Source: Antedon mediterranea
Taxonomy: Eukaryota > Echinodermata > Crinoidea > Comatulida > Antedonidae
Length of the DNA: 64,000 nucleotides
Direction of reading: 5' to 3'
Assembly: GCF_964355755.1 (NCBI RefSeq)
Contig: NC_092671.1
Coordinates: forward strand, 25,232,070 to 25,296,069
In this document: piece by piece, positions 22,201 through 33,400 of the stretch
Layout of the letters: each line of letters starts with the position of its first letter
Numbering within the stretch: the stretch's first letter is position 1
The notes under the pieces: model-generated
Seen by the model: only the letters and a program-made list of their open reading frames with translations
Database searches by the model: none
Told to the model about the DNA's origin: nothing
Made by a program: the position numbers and the translations under genes

Positions 22201-23898
22201 ATTCAGAAATGAGTGTGCTAATGATAATTCCAGATTACTGAAACCAATCAAACGAAGAAAAGTCCAGAATTTTGCAAGTGAGCATGCAAAACCCAAGCAG
22301 AAAAACAACAACAACACAACAGTCAACAGTTTGAGGGACAGTTTCATCCATATGATGGTAGTCATTTCACAGAACACAAACTTCCACCTGCAACATGTCT
22401 TAACTCATCCCATCACAGACGTCCCATTGTCCATTGCTCAACCTGATGGTTCACAGGTTAAAACCTCAAAGAGTAAGCTACTAAACAAACTTGAGTCAAT
22501 GCAAGAAGGCGTGAAAAGTCTGCCTCATATCAATGCAACATTAATCGATGGGGGATTGCTGCTCCATTCATTCCTTTCAGCAATAGGCCACATCTCCTCC
22601 TATGGAAATTTAGCAAGACGTATGTTAGGTCACATTTGCTCCAGTAAGGGAATGCAAGTTCATGTCCTCTTTGACAAATACATGTCTTCATCCCTTAAAG
22701 AAAGTGAAAGAAAATTACGCGGGGCCAATGATCAACCATTCATTATTAGTGGTAGTGAGCATTACACCGAAACAAAACTGCCAAAAGTTATTACAAAATG
22801 GCATATTCAAAGACCAACTGGCAAAATTTCTTCTACAAGAATGGCAGAAAGATCAATATGGACCTATCTTAGACAACAAGACACTGATTGTATCTCATGG
22901 AGGACAGTGTGTGCGCATTACATTCAACCAAATCAGTCATAAGATGAATGTTGACTATCCCGATGCATTGCAGGGAATACATGAGGAAGCAGACACCCTA
23001 ATTGCGTTTCACGCTGCTCATGTTCCTGGATGTGTATTGGTCAGAACCAGTGACACTGATGTGATTGTAATACTTGTGGGCATGCTTGGTCGCACTTCAA
23101 TGGATGGGAGACAATTGCAGGCAAGAATAATGGACTGTGGTTCTGGAAACAAACGCCGGTACATAGATATTACAAGTATCGTAAAGACAATGGAGAGTAA
23201 AGAACAAGGACTTTCTGCTGCAGTTCCAGGTCTGCATGCCTTCACAGGCTGTGATTTTACAGCCGCTTTTTACAGGAGGGCAAAACAAAACCATTTGACA
23301 TCCTGGAGAATGACAGCAAACGGAAATTTATCAAATTCTTTTGCAACGTGTCCTCCAGAGAAGAGCCAAGCCGTCAAATAGCAGAAGAATTTGTATGCTG
23401 CTTATATGGTGTGAAAGGGGTTAAAGATGTGAATGGTGCAAGGCAGTTCAAATGACAGGAAAAATAAGCAAGGTGATATTTTCTGACATGAGTGTAAATT
23501 AAAATACACATTACTTTTTATTTCCATTTTGTTATCCTTAATTGTGTGTTTGTCTTTGTAGGAAAACCCAATGACCAACATAAAGAAAGTTGACTGTGCT
23601 CTGCTACCACCTTGTTCCAAGACTCTATGGAAGAAGACACAGTGTGCACATTATGTGAGCATCATCTGGGGTAATTCAGACACCGCGCAACCAGACAAAG
23701 GTTTGGATCCACTGCAATACGGATGGAAAAAAGAGAATGAGCATTTATATGCCTGACTGGTTTCCAGAATCGGCATTACCCGAAAACCTTTTTGAAGATG
23801 TACCTGTGAGCGTTAGCGAAACTAACAAAGATGATATAAGTTCTGGGCCGGAATGGAGCGATGACTCTGACAGTGAACTTAAAATGTTCTGTTTTTAG
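19297..23898 (+). pseudogene. Academ-like transposase with XPG-like nuclease block, frameshifted
   Basis: Successive frames give one long protein. The N-terminal part (about 19312-20487) has a zinc-binding look: CIFC ... C ... C ... YHKSC. The middle (about 21090-21700) includes TAQYWWYVYMINRIHRDLM. Next (about 21700-22760) come KGAFSIRR, VNRDAASPMKGIT and AIRRWC. A nuclease-like block (22975-23270) has HEEADT, RTSDTDVIVI and FTGCDF, resembling the acidic XPG/FEN motifs (EAEA, ED.D and GCDY). The last part reads KKVDCALLPPC and an acidic tail, ending in TAG at 23898. A GT-AG intron at 23473-23561 is likely. At least eight disruptions occur: shifts near 19397, 20097, 20445, 21680, 22760, 23290, 23440 and 23750, and a TAG near 20532. 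I recall close relatives as uncharacterised proteins in cnidarians and echinoderms. Confidence 0.65.
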
Positions 23899-23989
23899 AA
23901 ATTAGAAATTTAATTCATAATTCTCCCGTTATACCGTTTTTATGCTTTTTATTTAATATAAATGTTTATAGGTCCATGTCAATACAATT

Positions 23990-24690
23990 ATCCAACTCTC
24001 ACTAATGCAGCGAGGGCTACAATATAATATTTACTTTAACATGTACGTTTACATAGTAATATCTAGTGTTTCGAAAAAAAAAATATATTAAACACAATAA
24101 TTATTATTTTAAATACTTTTAATACTTTTAACCAAGTTTGGTCAGTATATGTACATTTAAACACATTTTAAAACCATTAAATGTTAATAGTAGATTCTAT
24201 TATAAAAATATTAAATATACTATTTTAATCAGCATTGGGTTACAGAGTACTTTTATTGTAAAAGTTATTTATTTAATACTTTGTTCAAAATAATGATTAT
24301 ACTCTTCTAATAAGCATTGGGCTAGATATGTACAGTAGTATGTATCTATTAAAAAAGGTACTTAAACAAAATTAGTATAATCTTTTATAATAAGCATTGG
24401 GCTACAGTACTTGTTGAAAATATATTAATATACTCTTCCAATTAAGAATTTGGCTACAACTACAGTTTTTTACTTACAAATTGTTAATGTACATTATATA
24501 TATAACAAAGAAATATTTAAATAAAAAGAAAAGTTTCATTGTAAAGGTTATTTATTTAATACTACTTGGTTTGGTCAGAATTATGTTAAATAGTAGTACA
24601 TAATAACCACATTATGTTACAAATAATTATTATTATACTCTTCTAAAAAGCATTGGGCAACAGATCGTTTTTTTTACTTAAAATTGTATA
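23990..24690 (+). repeat. Right subterminal region with irregular AGCATTGGGCTAC repeats
   Basis: AGCATTGGG followed by CTAC, CTAG, TTAC or CAAC occurs four times (about 24232, 24312, 24394 and 24649), with a more degenerate copy (AGAATTTGGCTAC) near 24444. Each is set in AT-rich sequence with ATATACTCTTCTAATAA-like lead-ins. It lies between the transposase and the right TIR. No genes are seen. Confidence 0.55.
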
Positions 24691-24699
24691 GTACAGGTA

Positions 24700-25479
24700 G
24701 GCTATACTTGGGGTAAATGGGCGGGTAAATAGGGTCTCTAGTCGAACTTTAGAGGGGTCTGCCAGGGCCAAGGCAGTGTACAGATAGTCTGTAATAGGTC
24801 ATTTGGTATTGCTTACAATGTGCTAAATCATATAACATTAATTGCTGGTGGTATCTACAATATCTAAGCTAAGCTAGCTGGGGAAAGGGGATCTGTAATC
24901 GACCTTTAGAGGGGTCTGCCAGGTTCAAGGCAGTGTACAGATAGTCTGTAATAGGTCATTTGGCATTGCTTACAATGTGCTAAATCATATAACATTGGTT
25001 GCTGGTGGTATCTCCAATATCTAAGCTGGGCTAGTTGGGGGAAGGGAGGGTCTTTAGGGTGTCTGGTACTTGTGGTGCAGCAGAAAATTAGTCTGTTGTT
25101 ATCCATTTAGTATTGTATGAACACAACTTGTTCATTTGGCATTAATTTTGAGTGGTACCTCACTCATCTATGCTACCCTTATTTTAGGCCCTCCCTCGGG
25201 GGAGTCTGGCGGGCTTATTGCAGCAGATAAAAAGTCTGTCGTTTGTGATACTGGTATGAGGATGCCAATGGGCATCCCATGGTGGTGAAATTAGGTGGTA
25301 TCTCTCTCATCTAACCTGTGCCGATTTTTTAGCACCTTTCGGGGTCCCCCGGTCTAGACGCAGCAGAGGGTACCCGGCAGACTCCCATTTTTATTAACTT
25401 TAAGTGACCCCCAACACACTTAAATAGTCAGATATTGCTACCTGGCTATCTAACCAAATGTCTCTGGGCTGCCGGTCTA
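24700..25479 (-). repeat. Right terminal inverted repeat of the Academ-like element
   Basis: Reverse complement of the left TIR, about 780 bp. It has one extra internal copy of a roughly 150-bp unit (GGTCTGCCAGG..AAGGCAGTGTACAGATAGTC..CAATATCTAAGCT) that appears about twice here, at 24750-24870 and 24905-25030. That explains why the two TIRs differ in length. Confidence 0.8.
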
Positions 25480-26166
25480 TAGGGCTTATCATTAGTGCCC
25501 CTAAAACGGAGTTTGTGGTATCCAACTGCTGTTCACAGCCCCCACTTGAAGTTTATGGAAACGCAATAAACCATGCAACCAACTTCAAATACCTCGGCTC
25601 CATGATGGCATCTAGCAGTGGGGATTTTAAGAGAAGAAAGCGTCTTGCCTGGACAGCATTTTGGAAGCTAGCATGTTTGTGGAGATGTCCTAACATCCCA
25701 ATCTCCACCAAAGTAAAGCTCTACAAAACAACCTGTGTTACTGTCCTTGTGTATGGCTGCGAGTCTTGGGTCCTCTCTAACGCGAAGGAAAGTGAAATCA
25801 ACGCCTTTGGCACTTAGTGCTATGTAATCATACTAAATATCAGGAGAACAGATAGGGTGCCAAATTCTTCTATCTATGACCTAACCAAGACCAGACCGCT
25901 AGTGGAAAACGTTAGATCCCATCAATTAAAGTTCCTGGGCCACGTACTTCGAATGCCTGATGACGAACCATGCAAAGAGTAGGTTCTGTATGTTCCTCAA
26001 CATGGGACAAGAAAACCAGGAAGGCAGAGAACCAACTTTCTGAGATATATCCAACAGCTTTTGGGGGATGAAGAAGGCATGATTACCTCTGATAAGCTGT
26101 CAGAGTTACCCAAGGGCCGGAAAAAGCTTGTAGTCGCCTGCTCCGCAGTCAACTGATGATGATAAT
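25480..26166 (+). pseudogene. RTE-like LINE reverse transcriptase, 3' part of the split copy
   Basis: The frame reads GLIISAPKTEFVVSN, FKYLGSMMASS, LYKTTCVTVLVYGCESWVLS, then LKFLGHVLRMPDDE and GRQRTNFLRYIQQ. This is the post-catalytic RT region and C-terminal tail usual in RTE-type LINEs. A stop follows INAFGT near 25815, and the reading continues behind it. The copy ends near 26157 with GATGATGATAATGA, a simple-repeat tail typical of RTE elements. It continues the relic at 17340-17492 once the Academ-like element is removed. Confidence 0.75.
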
Positions 26167-26167
26167 G

Positions 26168-28660
26168 ACTACATACAATATTTGAATAAACATTTATTTT
26201 GTTGCAAAAAATGTAACATGTTATATTTTTCATTAACATTAAAGTTATTTTCGTGCATAAAAGGTATACTGTAATTACACATTAGATATACATATACTGT
26301 TACACATAGTATTTTAATATCAAAACATTTGTTTTCTTGCATAAAAGGTAAATCTGGATAAAGTATTTAAATATATTATAAGTTACCTTAACTGAACCAT
26401 CAAAATGTGGAGAGGAAATACAATGTTATAGTTTTTGTATTTATAATACCAACATTTTTCTCATACAGTTATGAAACCAAATATTAAAAACATTATCATA
26501 TAACTATAATGTAAAGAAAATTAAGAATATTAATTATGTATTCTTCATATTTTTTATTTTGTTGGAGTAACAAACATTATTTAGAGACATTATACCCAAA
26601 TATAATCCCACAGCTAAAATATGTAATCTTAGAAGAACTGTACATATTTTCTTATTGGTTTTATTGTGTACAGGTACTAGGTTAAATAAAGGGTTTCATT
26701 CCATAATTCATGGAAAAGATTCTATGAGATACAAATATGCATGCCCAAATCTCAAACATTTGTACAGTACTCAATATACCGTAACATTTTTTAAATGATC
26801 CACTTCAATCCATTTTCATTAAAAAAAGTTCAGTACCTAAAGAAGTTTAAGTTTCAGTAATATGTAACGATTAAGCCAAACTTTTATACCCGGTATTACC
26901 AAGCATAGGAAAAATAATTATTGCTTTCACTGTATACCTCCTCTATAGCTATCTATAGTGTTTTTCAAATTTAAAATTAAGAGTGAAATAAAACAGAAAA
27001 TAACAGGGGAAAAAATGGTAGAAAAAGAAAATAATTATTGTGTATGAACAAAAAAAGTAACAAGAAAAAGATACCTAAATATTATAATTAAAAACAAAAA
27101 AACCTCTACAGATTAGAAGTGAAGCATTGTCTCATCTTGCCATCGACAAGATAACATAAAACTAAACAAAACTGTATTATTAAATGCAAAATAAAACTGA
27201 ACTTATAATATATCTATAAAAATATGATTTTATGTTGTATGATTTTAATTTCAGTATTCAACGTAAAAGTACTATAAACATATACAGAAAGCAAGACAGA
27301 ATCCCACCTAATACTTGTCAATAATTATAGATGGAATGGACCAAAGCAAGACTGATTTACCATCTTTTGCTTGTGAGTCAAAGGAAACGTGGAAACTAGC
27401 CACACAAACTGGTGTACTAGTACATGGGCGACATGGGCACTGCTTCATTGACCTAACACAGTTTCCACATGACTCAAATCTAACCTTCAACATTATACTG
27501 AAGGTACCACCAGTATATCTGCAGTTGGACAACAACGGAAACAGTTGACCAGTGTACACAGTGAACTTTAAAGAACCCTATTCAAGACGAGTAGAGAGTT
27601 ACCTTGTTCTCGTTCACAAGATATCCCCTGTGTTGGGGGATTACAACCTGCCTAACAGGACAGTAATTAATGTAATATTGGTAATTATCTTAAGACATAA
27701 AAAATATATATATATATAATATTATAATAATAATTCAATAACATTCTAGTCTAACTAGATTTGTTGCTTTGAAAGTTATTTAAATCATTACTTCTTTTAT
27801 TTTTCAGATAAAGATCAGATTTTTAATGGTGGGTCACTCTTATTTTCATGTGTGGCCAAATACCTGAACAAATATAGAGCATCTACACTTGATCATCTCC
27901 GAAGTGCTGTTGAAAACTCGTACAAAAAGTTACCGATTACATCAAGTATAATTTCCTATCTGCATGACATTAAGATCTGGTTAGTGCCATACATGCAAGA
28001 CATACGTTTACCACAGCAAACCACACCATTTGTTTTGGATCAAACCGGAAAATGGTCAAAGGATTCTACTTGGTGTGAATGTGCACGACAAATGGACACA
28101 CTTCCATATTTGCTCTAGGAAAGCCCCACTGATATACCAGTGTTGTGTACTCCTGACTTTAGCAATACAGATCTACCAAAGTTTTAAAAAAGTCTGGCGC
28201 CTCTTGCCAATATTTTGCAAATAGAAGAACGTGACTGGTAGGAGGAATTTTTAAATAATATAGAAGACATCACAGAAGGCATGTACTGTACTACATTGCA
28301 CATACATTGTTTGGTTAACAAGAGAATTTTAATTTTACTATAGATTCAGCAGCCATAACAAAAGTTGGTTCACTGCATGCTTCCACTGATCATTTTATGT
28401 GAGAACCTAAAATTATCAAATAACATGAACGATATCTAGTGGAGTATACTGAAGAAACATGAATAAACCTGCCTCCTGATTAATTCATAAGATAGAATTT
28501 TAAGTCTGAACCCATGTTTGGGTAACTAACTTTTTTTTAGAAATACCTTTTTCATCCAGAATTCACAACATGTATTCCAAGAACAGTTTATATTATAAAT
28601 CTAGTAGGACACTCTACCCTGGGCTGATTTAAAACTTTGGGTTTATGTTTTATTGAACAT
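26168..28660 (+). repeat. First copy of a large tandem duplication
   Basis: From ACTACATACAATATTT onward the sequence matches the copy starting at 28930, over about 2.4 kb with high identity. Shared blocks include TAGTTTTTGTATTTATAATA, AAGATTCTATGAGATACAAA and GAACCTAAAATTATCAAATA. It carries two relic exons of a transposase-like domain (27315-27548, about 27808-28118) and one copy of the 55-bp unit (27297-27351). The 26168-27290 part is AT-rich with no genes. Confidence 0.85.
27315..28118 (+). pseudogene. Transposon-derived DUF7869-like domain relic, copy 1
   Basis: The first piece (27315-27548) reads SIIIDGMDQSKTDLPSF, then HGRHGHCFIDLTQFPHDSNL and LQLDN. The second (about 27808-28118, after an AG-ended AT-rich gap) reads VAKYLNKYRASTLDHL and continues to a TAG. 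The pattern IDGMDQSKT.LP..F, TGVL.HG, D...PHDSNLT and LQLDN is one I know from uncharacterised transposon-associated proteins of cnidarians and echinoderms with a DUF7869-type, RNase-H-like domain. The link is from memory and moderate. The frame is broken upstream of YLSIIIDGMDQ and again after NNGNS, so it is a relic. The second piece is intact for about 100 codons here but not in copy 2. Confidence 0.45.
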
Positions 28661-28929
28661 AGTATCCCTAGTGGATGTTAAATCTTCGCAAATATGTAAG
28701 TTATTGGTTTATTTTTTTACAAACTTTATTTCATCATCACCCTACAGTTACCAAACGTCACCATTAAAAGGGTTAAGAAATTACATATTTGATGTTAATT
28801 GTTGGCACCAACGTTTTTTTGACTGAACAAATACAATTTTAGTGCTATTTTTTTATCATGGTAATTGGCCTCTACTTTTTTTTCTCAAGATAGCAGACTT
28901 GCATTAACAATGTACAACAATTAACATTA
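28661..28929. other. Spacer between the two duplicated copies
   Basis: AT-rich sequence without recognised genes or a clear counterpart after copy 2. It may be the 3' end of the ancestral unit, lost or diverged in the other copy. Confidence 0.35.
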
Positions 28930-30060
28930 TACTACATACAATATTTAATAAACATTTATTTTTTTGCATAAAAGGTATACTGTAATTACACATTACATAT
29001 ACATGTTACATATACATGTTACACATAGTATTTTAATATCAAAACAGTTGTTTTCTTGCATAAAAGGTCAGGATATCAGGAAAAAGTATTTAAATATATT
29101 ATAAGTTACCTTAATTGAAACATCCAAATGTGGAGAGGAAATACAATGTTATAGTTTTTGTATTTATAATACCAACATTTTTCTCATACAGTTATCTATG
29201 AAACCTAATATTAAAAACATTATCATATAACTATAATGTAAAGAAAAATACAGAATATTAATTATGTATTCTTCATATTTTTTATTTTGTTGGAGTAACA
29301 AACATTATTTAGAGACATTATACCCAAATATAATCCCACAGCTAAAATATGTAATCTTAGAAGAACTGTACATATTTTCTTATTGGTTTTATTATGTACA
29401 GGTACTAGGTTAAATAAAGGGTTTCATTCCATAATTCATGGAAAAGATTCTATGAGATACAAATATGCATGCCCAAATCTCAAACATTTGTACAGTACTC
29501 AATATACCGTAACATTTTTTAAATGATCCACTTCAATCTATTTTCATTAAAAAAAGTTCAGTACCTAAAGAAGTTTAAGTTTCAGTAATATGTAACGATT
29601 AAGCCAAACTTTTATACCCGGTATTACCAAGCATAGGAAAAATAATTATTGCTTTAACTGTATACCTCCTCTATAGCTATCTATATTGTTTTTCAAATTT
29701 AAAATTAAGAGTGAAATAAAACAGAAAATAAAAGGGGAAAAAATGGTAGAAAAAGAAAATAATTATTGTGTATGAACAATCAAATGAATGAATAAAAGTG
29801 GTTGTAAACAAAAAAAGTAACAAGAAAAAGATACCTAAATATTATAATTAAAAACAAAAAAACCTCTACAGATTAGAAGTGAAGCATTGTCTCATCTTGC
29901 CATCGACAAGGTAACATAAAACTAAACAAAACAAAAATGTATTATTAAATGCAAAATAAAACTGAACTTATAATAATTATATCTATAAAAATATGATTTT
30001 ATGTTGTATGATTTTAATTTCAGTATTGAACGTAAAAGTACTATAAACATATACAGAAAG

Positions 30061-30555
30061 CAAGACAGAATCCCACCTAATACTTGTCAATAATTATAGA
30101 TGGAATGGACCAAAGCAAGACAGAATCCCACCTAATACTTGTCAATAATTATAGATGGAATGGACCAAAGCAAGACAGAATCCCACCTAATACTTGTCAA
30201 TAATTATAGATGGAATGGACCAAAGCAAGACAGAATCCCACCTAATACTTGTCAATAATTATAGATGGAATGGACCAAAGCAAGACAGAATCCCACCTAA
30301 TACTTGTCAATAATTATAGATGGAATGGACCAAAGCAAGACAGAATCCCACCTAATACTTGTCAATAATTATAGATGGAATGGACCAAAGCAAGACAGAA
30401 TCCCACCTAATACTTGTCAATAATTATAGATGGAATGGACCAAAGCAAGACAGAATCCCACCTAATACTTGTCAATAATTATAGATGGAATGGACCAAAG
30501 CAAGACAGAATCCCACCTAATACTTGTCAATAATTATAGATGGAATGGACCAAAG
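30061..30555 (+). repeat. Nine-unit 55-bp minisatellite
   Basis: The unit begins CAAGACAGAATCCCACCTAA and repeats at 30061, 30116, 30171, 30226, 30281, 30336, 30391, 30446 and 30501. The copies appear identical by eye. It ends at CAAGACTGAT, where the single-copy sequence resumes. Copy 1 of the large duplication has one unit. The unit contains the ATAGATGGAATGGACCAAAG coding start of the DUF7869-like relic. 55 is not a multiple of 3, so successive units shift frame. Confidence 0.95.
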
Positions 30556-31320
30556 CAAGACTGATTTACCATCTTTTGCTTGTGAGTCAAAGGAAACGTG
30601 GAAACTAGCCACACATGTAACTGGTGTACTAGTACATGGGCGACATGGGCACTGCTTCATTGACCTAACACAGTTTCCACATGACTCAAATCTAACCTTC
30701 AACATTATACTGAAGGTACCACCAGTAAATCTGCAGTTGGACAACAACGGAAACAGTTGACCAGTGTACACAGTGAACCCTATTCAAGACGAGTAGAGAG
30801 TTACCTTGTTCTCGTTCACAAGATATCCCCTGTGTTGGGGGATTACAACCTGCCTAACAGGACAGTAATTAATGTAATATTGGTAATTATCTTAAGACAT
30901 AAAAAATATATATATGTTATAATAATAATTCAATAACATTCTAGTCTAACTAGATTTGTTGCTTTGAAAAGTTATTTAAATCATTACTTCTTTTACTTTT
31001 CAGATAAAGATCAGATTTTTAATGGTGGGTCACTCTTATTTTCATGTGTGGCCAAATACCTGAACAAATATAGAGCATCTACACTTGATCATCTTCGAAG
31101 TGCTGTTGAAAACTCGTACAAAAAGTTACCGATTACATCAAGTATAATTTCCTATCTGCATGACATTAAGAACTGATTAGTGCCATACATGCAAGGCATA
31201 CGTTTACCACAGCAAAACCACACCATCTGTTTTGGATCAAACCGGAAAATGGTCAAAGGATTCTACTTGGTGTGAATGTGCACGACAAATGGACACACTT
31301 CAATATTTGCTCTAGGAAAG
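30524..31320 (+). pseudogene. Transposon-derived DUF7869-like domain relic, copy 2
   Basis: Same two pieces as copy 1 (30524-30760 and about 31007-31320). It is further decayed: DIKIW in copy 1 becomes DIKN followed by TGA (about 31174), and an extra base in the CAGCAAAACCACACC stretch shifts the frame later. Three extra bases (ATGTAA against AA) insert one codon in the first piece. Confidence 0.45.
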
Positions 31321-31722
31321 CCCCACTGATATACCAGTGTTGTGTACTCCTGATTTTAGCAATACAGATCTACCAAAGTTTAAAAAAAGTCTGGCGCCTG
31401 TTGCCAATTTTTTTTGCAAATAGAAGAACGTGACTGGTAGGAGGAATTTTTAAATAATATAGAAGACATCACAGAAGGTATGTACTGTACTACATTGCAC
31501 ATACATTGTTTGGTTAACAAGAAAAATTTTAATTTTTATCATTTGTTATGTATAATTGATAATAATGTAACACTTATGCAATGTGTATGTATTGCACTAA
31601 AGATAACGTAATGAGTATAACAATGGTTAGCAATTGTTCAAATGTGGATTATTATGTATGTTTGTTTGTTTGTTGTATTTATAGGGGTTTTTTTTCCAAG
31701 AGATGGCCGATTGTGGCTGACT

Positions 31723-31818
31723 GTAGTTTATATGTGATAAATGCCAGTGAATATGAATGTGAATCCGATTGTAGTTTATATGCGATAAATGCCAGTGAAT
31801 ATGAATGTGAATATGAAT
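31723..31818 (+). repeat. Two-unit 48-bp tandem repeat
   Basis: GTAGTTTATATG[T/C]GATAAATGCC is repeated with a 48-bp period (31723-31770 and 31771-31818). It lies in the segment that is unique to copy 2 of the large duplication. No function is seen. Confidence 0.85.
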
Positions 31819-32673
31819 AAATGAAATACTGATGGAAATCAATGCTGCCTTCATATGATTGTGTCCAACTGATCTCGAACTACCACATATGTAAGAACCT
31901 AAAATTATCAAATAACATGAACGATATCTAGTGGAGTACACTGAAGAAACATGAATAAACCTGCCTCCTGATTAATTCATAAGATAGAATTTGAAGTCTG
32001 AACCCATGTTTGGGTAACTAACTTTTTTTAGAAATACCTTTTTCATCCAGAATTCACAACATGTTCCAAGCAGTTTATCTAAATATAAATTTACGTAAGG
32101 GCAAAATTCGATAAATCGCGGTTTATTTCTAGAATTTTTACTCGATGGTATATAAAGTTGGTTCATACTTTCGGTACTGATTTTAACCACCTGATGTAAC
32201 CCTGTTTACTAATTAAATTGAGTTAGATAATTAGTTATTGACGATTAAAACGAATTTAGGTTCAACGATTTGCCCCAAATAGGGGTGTTTTCCGGTCGTG
32301 GTATACACTGTCTAATGGATGTCCAACTTGAAAAATACCCGCACACAATAATACGAGGACGCTTCGCATTTTCCTATCTCCTCCTACGATAATTGTTTTT
32401 AATAGCTGAAAACCGGTTGAACTGCTCGAGAACAGCATCATAATGTTGAAGACAGGCCGATTTTCTTTAAAAAATACTATTTTGATACATTTAATTTACG
32501 TTTTTACAAATGTATTGATTTGCGATGAATGGAACATTCCAATCTCTCAGTCTGCCAGTTTGGTTTAACACAAGTAGGTAAATTTATGAGCCCTTGGAGA
32601 ATAAACTTGCAATACTTTGACAATACAGTACTGCAAATACCTATTAACCATTTTTGGTCGTCATTTGAATCGA

Positions 32674-32765
32674 ACATTTCTTACTGTGAATACTGTTAGA
32701 TGTAAAAAAATATATACAAACATTTCTTACTGTGAATACTGTTAGATGTAAAAAAATATATACAA
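32674..32765 (+). repeat. Two-unit 46-bp tandem repeat
   Basis: ACATTTCTTACTGTGAATAC.. is repeated head to tail with a 46-bp period, both copies identical by eye. It is followed by a third, partial copy of the TTACTGTGA motif. Confidence 0.85.
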
Positions 32766-33363
32766 ATAAACTTTATTACTGTGATTATGGGTAGGCTCTA
32801 CTGTTAGATATATAAACACGTAATATACAAATAAACTTTATTAGGCCTACTGACAGTTGCTTCTCAACGTTTGCATTAATTAATAATTACAAAAAATATA
32901 AACGTCGTAGTGGTGTATCGTTACATGTACTTTACTATTTCAATCGACTATGACAGTGACAGTTTTAACAAAGTATTAAATCGCAAATGTTTTACTATAT
33001 TTAGTCACCGTTAGTGGTATATTATTTATAGGCCTATAAAAAATGAAAACAATATTTCGTTACTGACGTGGATAAAGAATATATTTAAAAATTGTTCCTC
33101 TTTGTACCTATCCTCTTTCCCATCCCTCAACCCTAATTGGGTTTCTTTAAATGAATAAACAATTTGGACTCATTTTGTGGTAAGTTTCTCTTTCGGAAGT
33201 AATTCCCAGGGTGCTAATTTTGGTTGACTACATAAATCATTGTGTCTACTTATTCGTTTCTGTAAACGACAATGTATTATAATCCTGCGGTACGTGCACT
33301 TAAAATCGCCAGATTTTTTACCCTGAAATTACTTTGTAATCCGGAACCATCTGTGGGCACGAC

Positions 33364-33400
33364 CTAGATGGTACGCTCGCTTCGCTCGCGTACCATCTAG
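33364..33400. repeat. Perfect 13-bp inverted repeat around TCGCTTCGCTC
   Basis: CTAGATGGTACGC and its exact reverse complement flank an 11-base spacer. The core GCTCGCTTCGCTCGC is GC-rich in an otherwise AT-rich stretch. It could form a strong hairpin or be the core of a palindromic repeat family. Confidence 0.85.

Larger units (their letters stand above)
17493..25479 (+). mobile_element. 7,987-bp DNA transposon, best fit Academ superfamily, with 3-bp TSD
   Basis: The element begins TAGACCGGCAGCCCAGAGAC and ends with its exact reverse complement. A TAG duplication sits outside each end (17490-17492 and 25480-25482). Long terminal inverted repeats of roughly 0.6-0.8 kb surround a coding region (about 19297-23898) for one large transposase-type protein. 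A 3-bp target duplication, long TIRs and an XPG-like nuclease block together fit the Academ superfamily. I know that superfamily to have 3-4 bp duplications and, in some members, an XPG nuclease. The assignment is inference. The protein frame is broken many times, so this copy is dead, but the TIRs could still be mobilised in trans. Confidence 0.65.
28930..32090 (+). repeat. Second copy of the large tandem duplication
   Basis: It matches 26168-28620, with an offset of about 2,762 bp at the start. The differences are a 55-bp unit expanded to nine copies, an inserted stretch of about 300 bp (31530-31890) with its own 48-bp tandem repeat, a duplicated CATATACATGTTA near 29000, and many point changes. 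The last shared block is CTTTTTCATCCAGAATTCAC near 32040. Confidence 0.85.

Noticed and set aside
21087-23381. Three long open frames as novel host genes
   Set aside because: They are successive shifted pieces of one protein inside an element with TIRs and a TAG duplication, with many disruptions.
30061-30555. CRISPR-like regular array
   Set aside because: The units are contiguous 55-mers without variable spacers, inside a transposon relic of an animal-type genome. It is a minisatellite.
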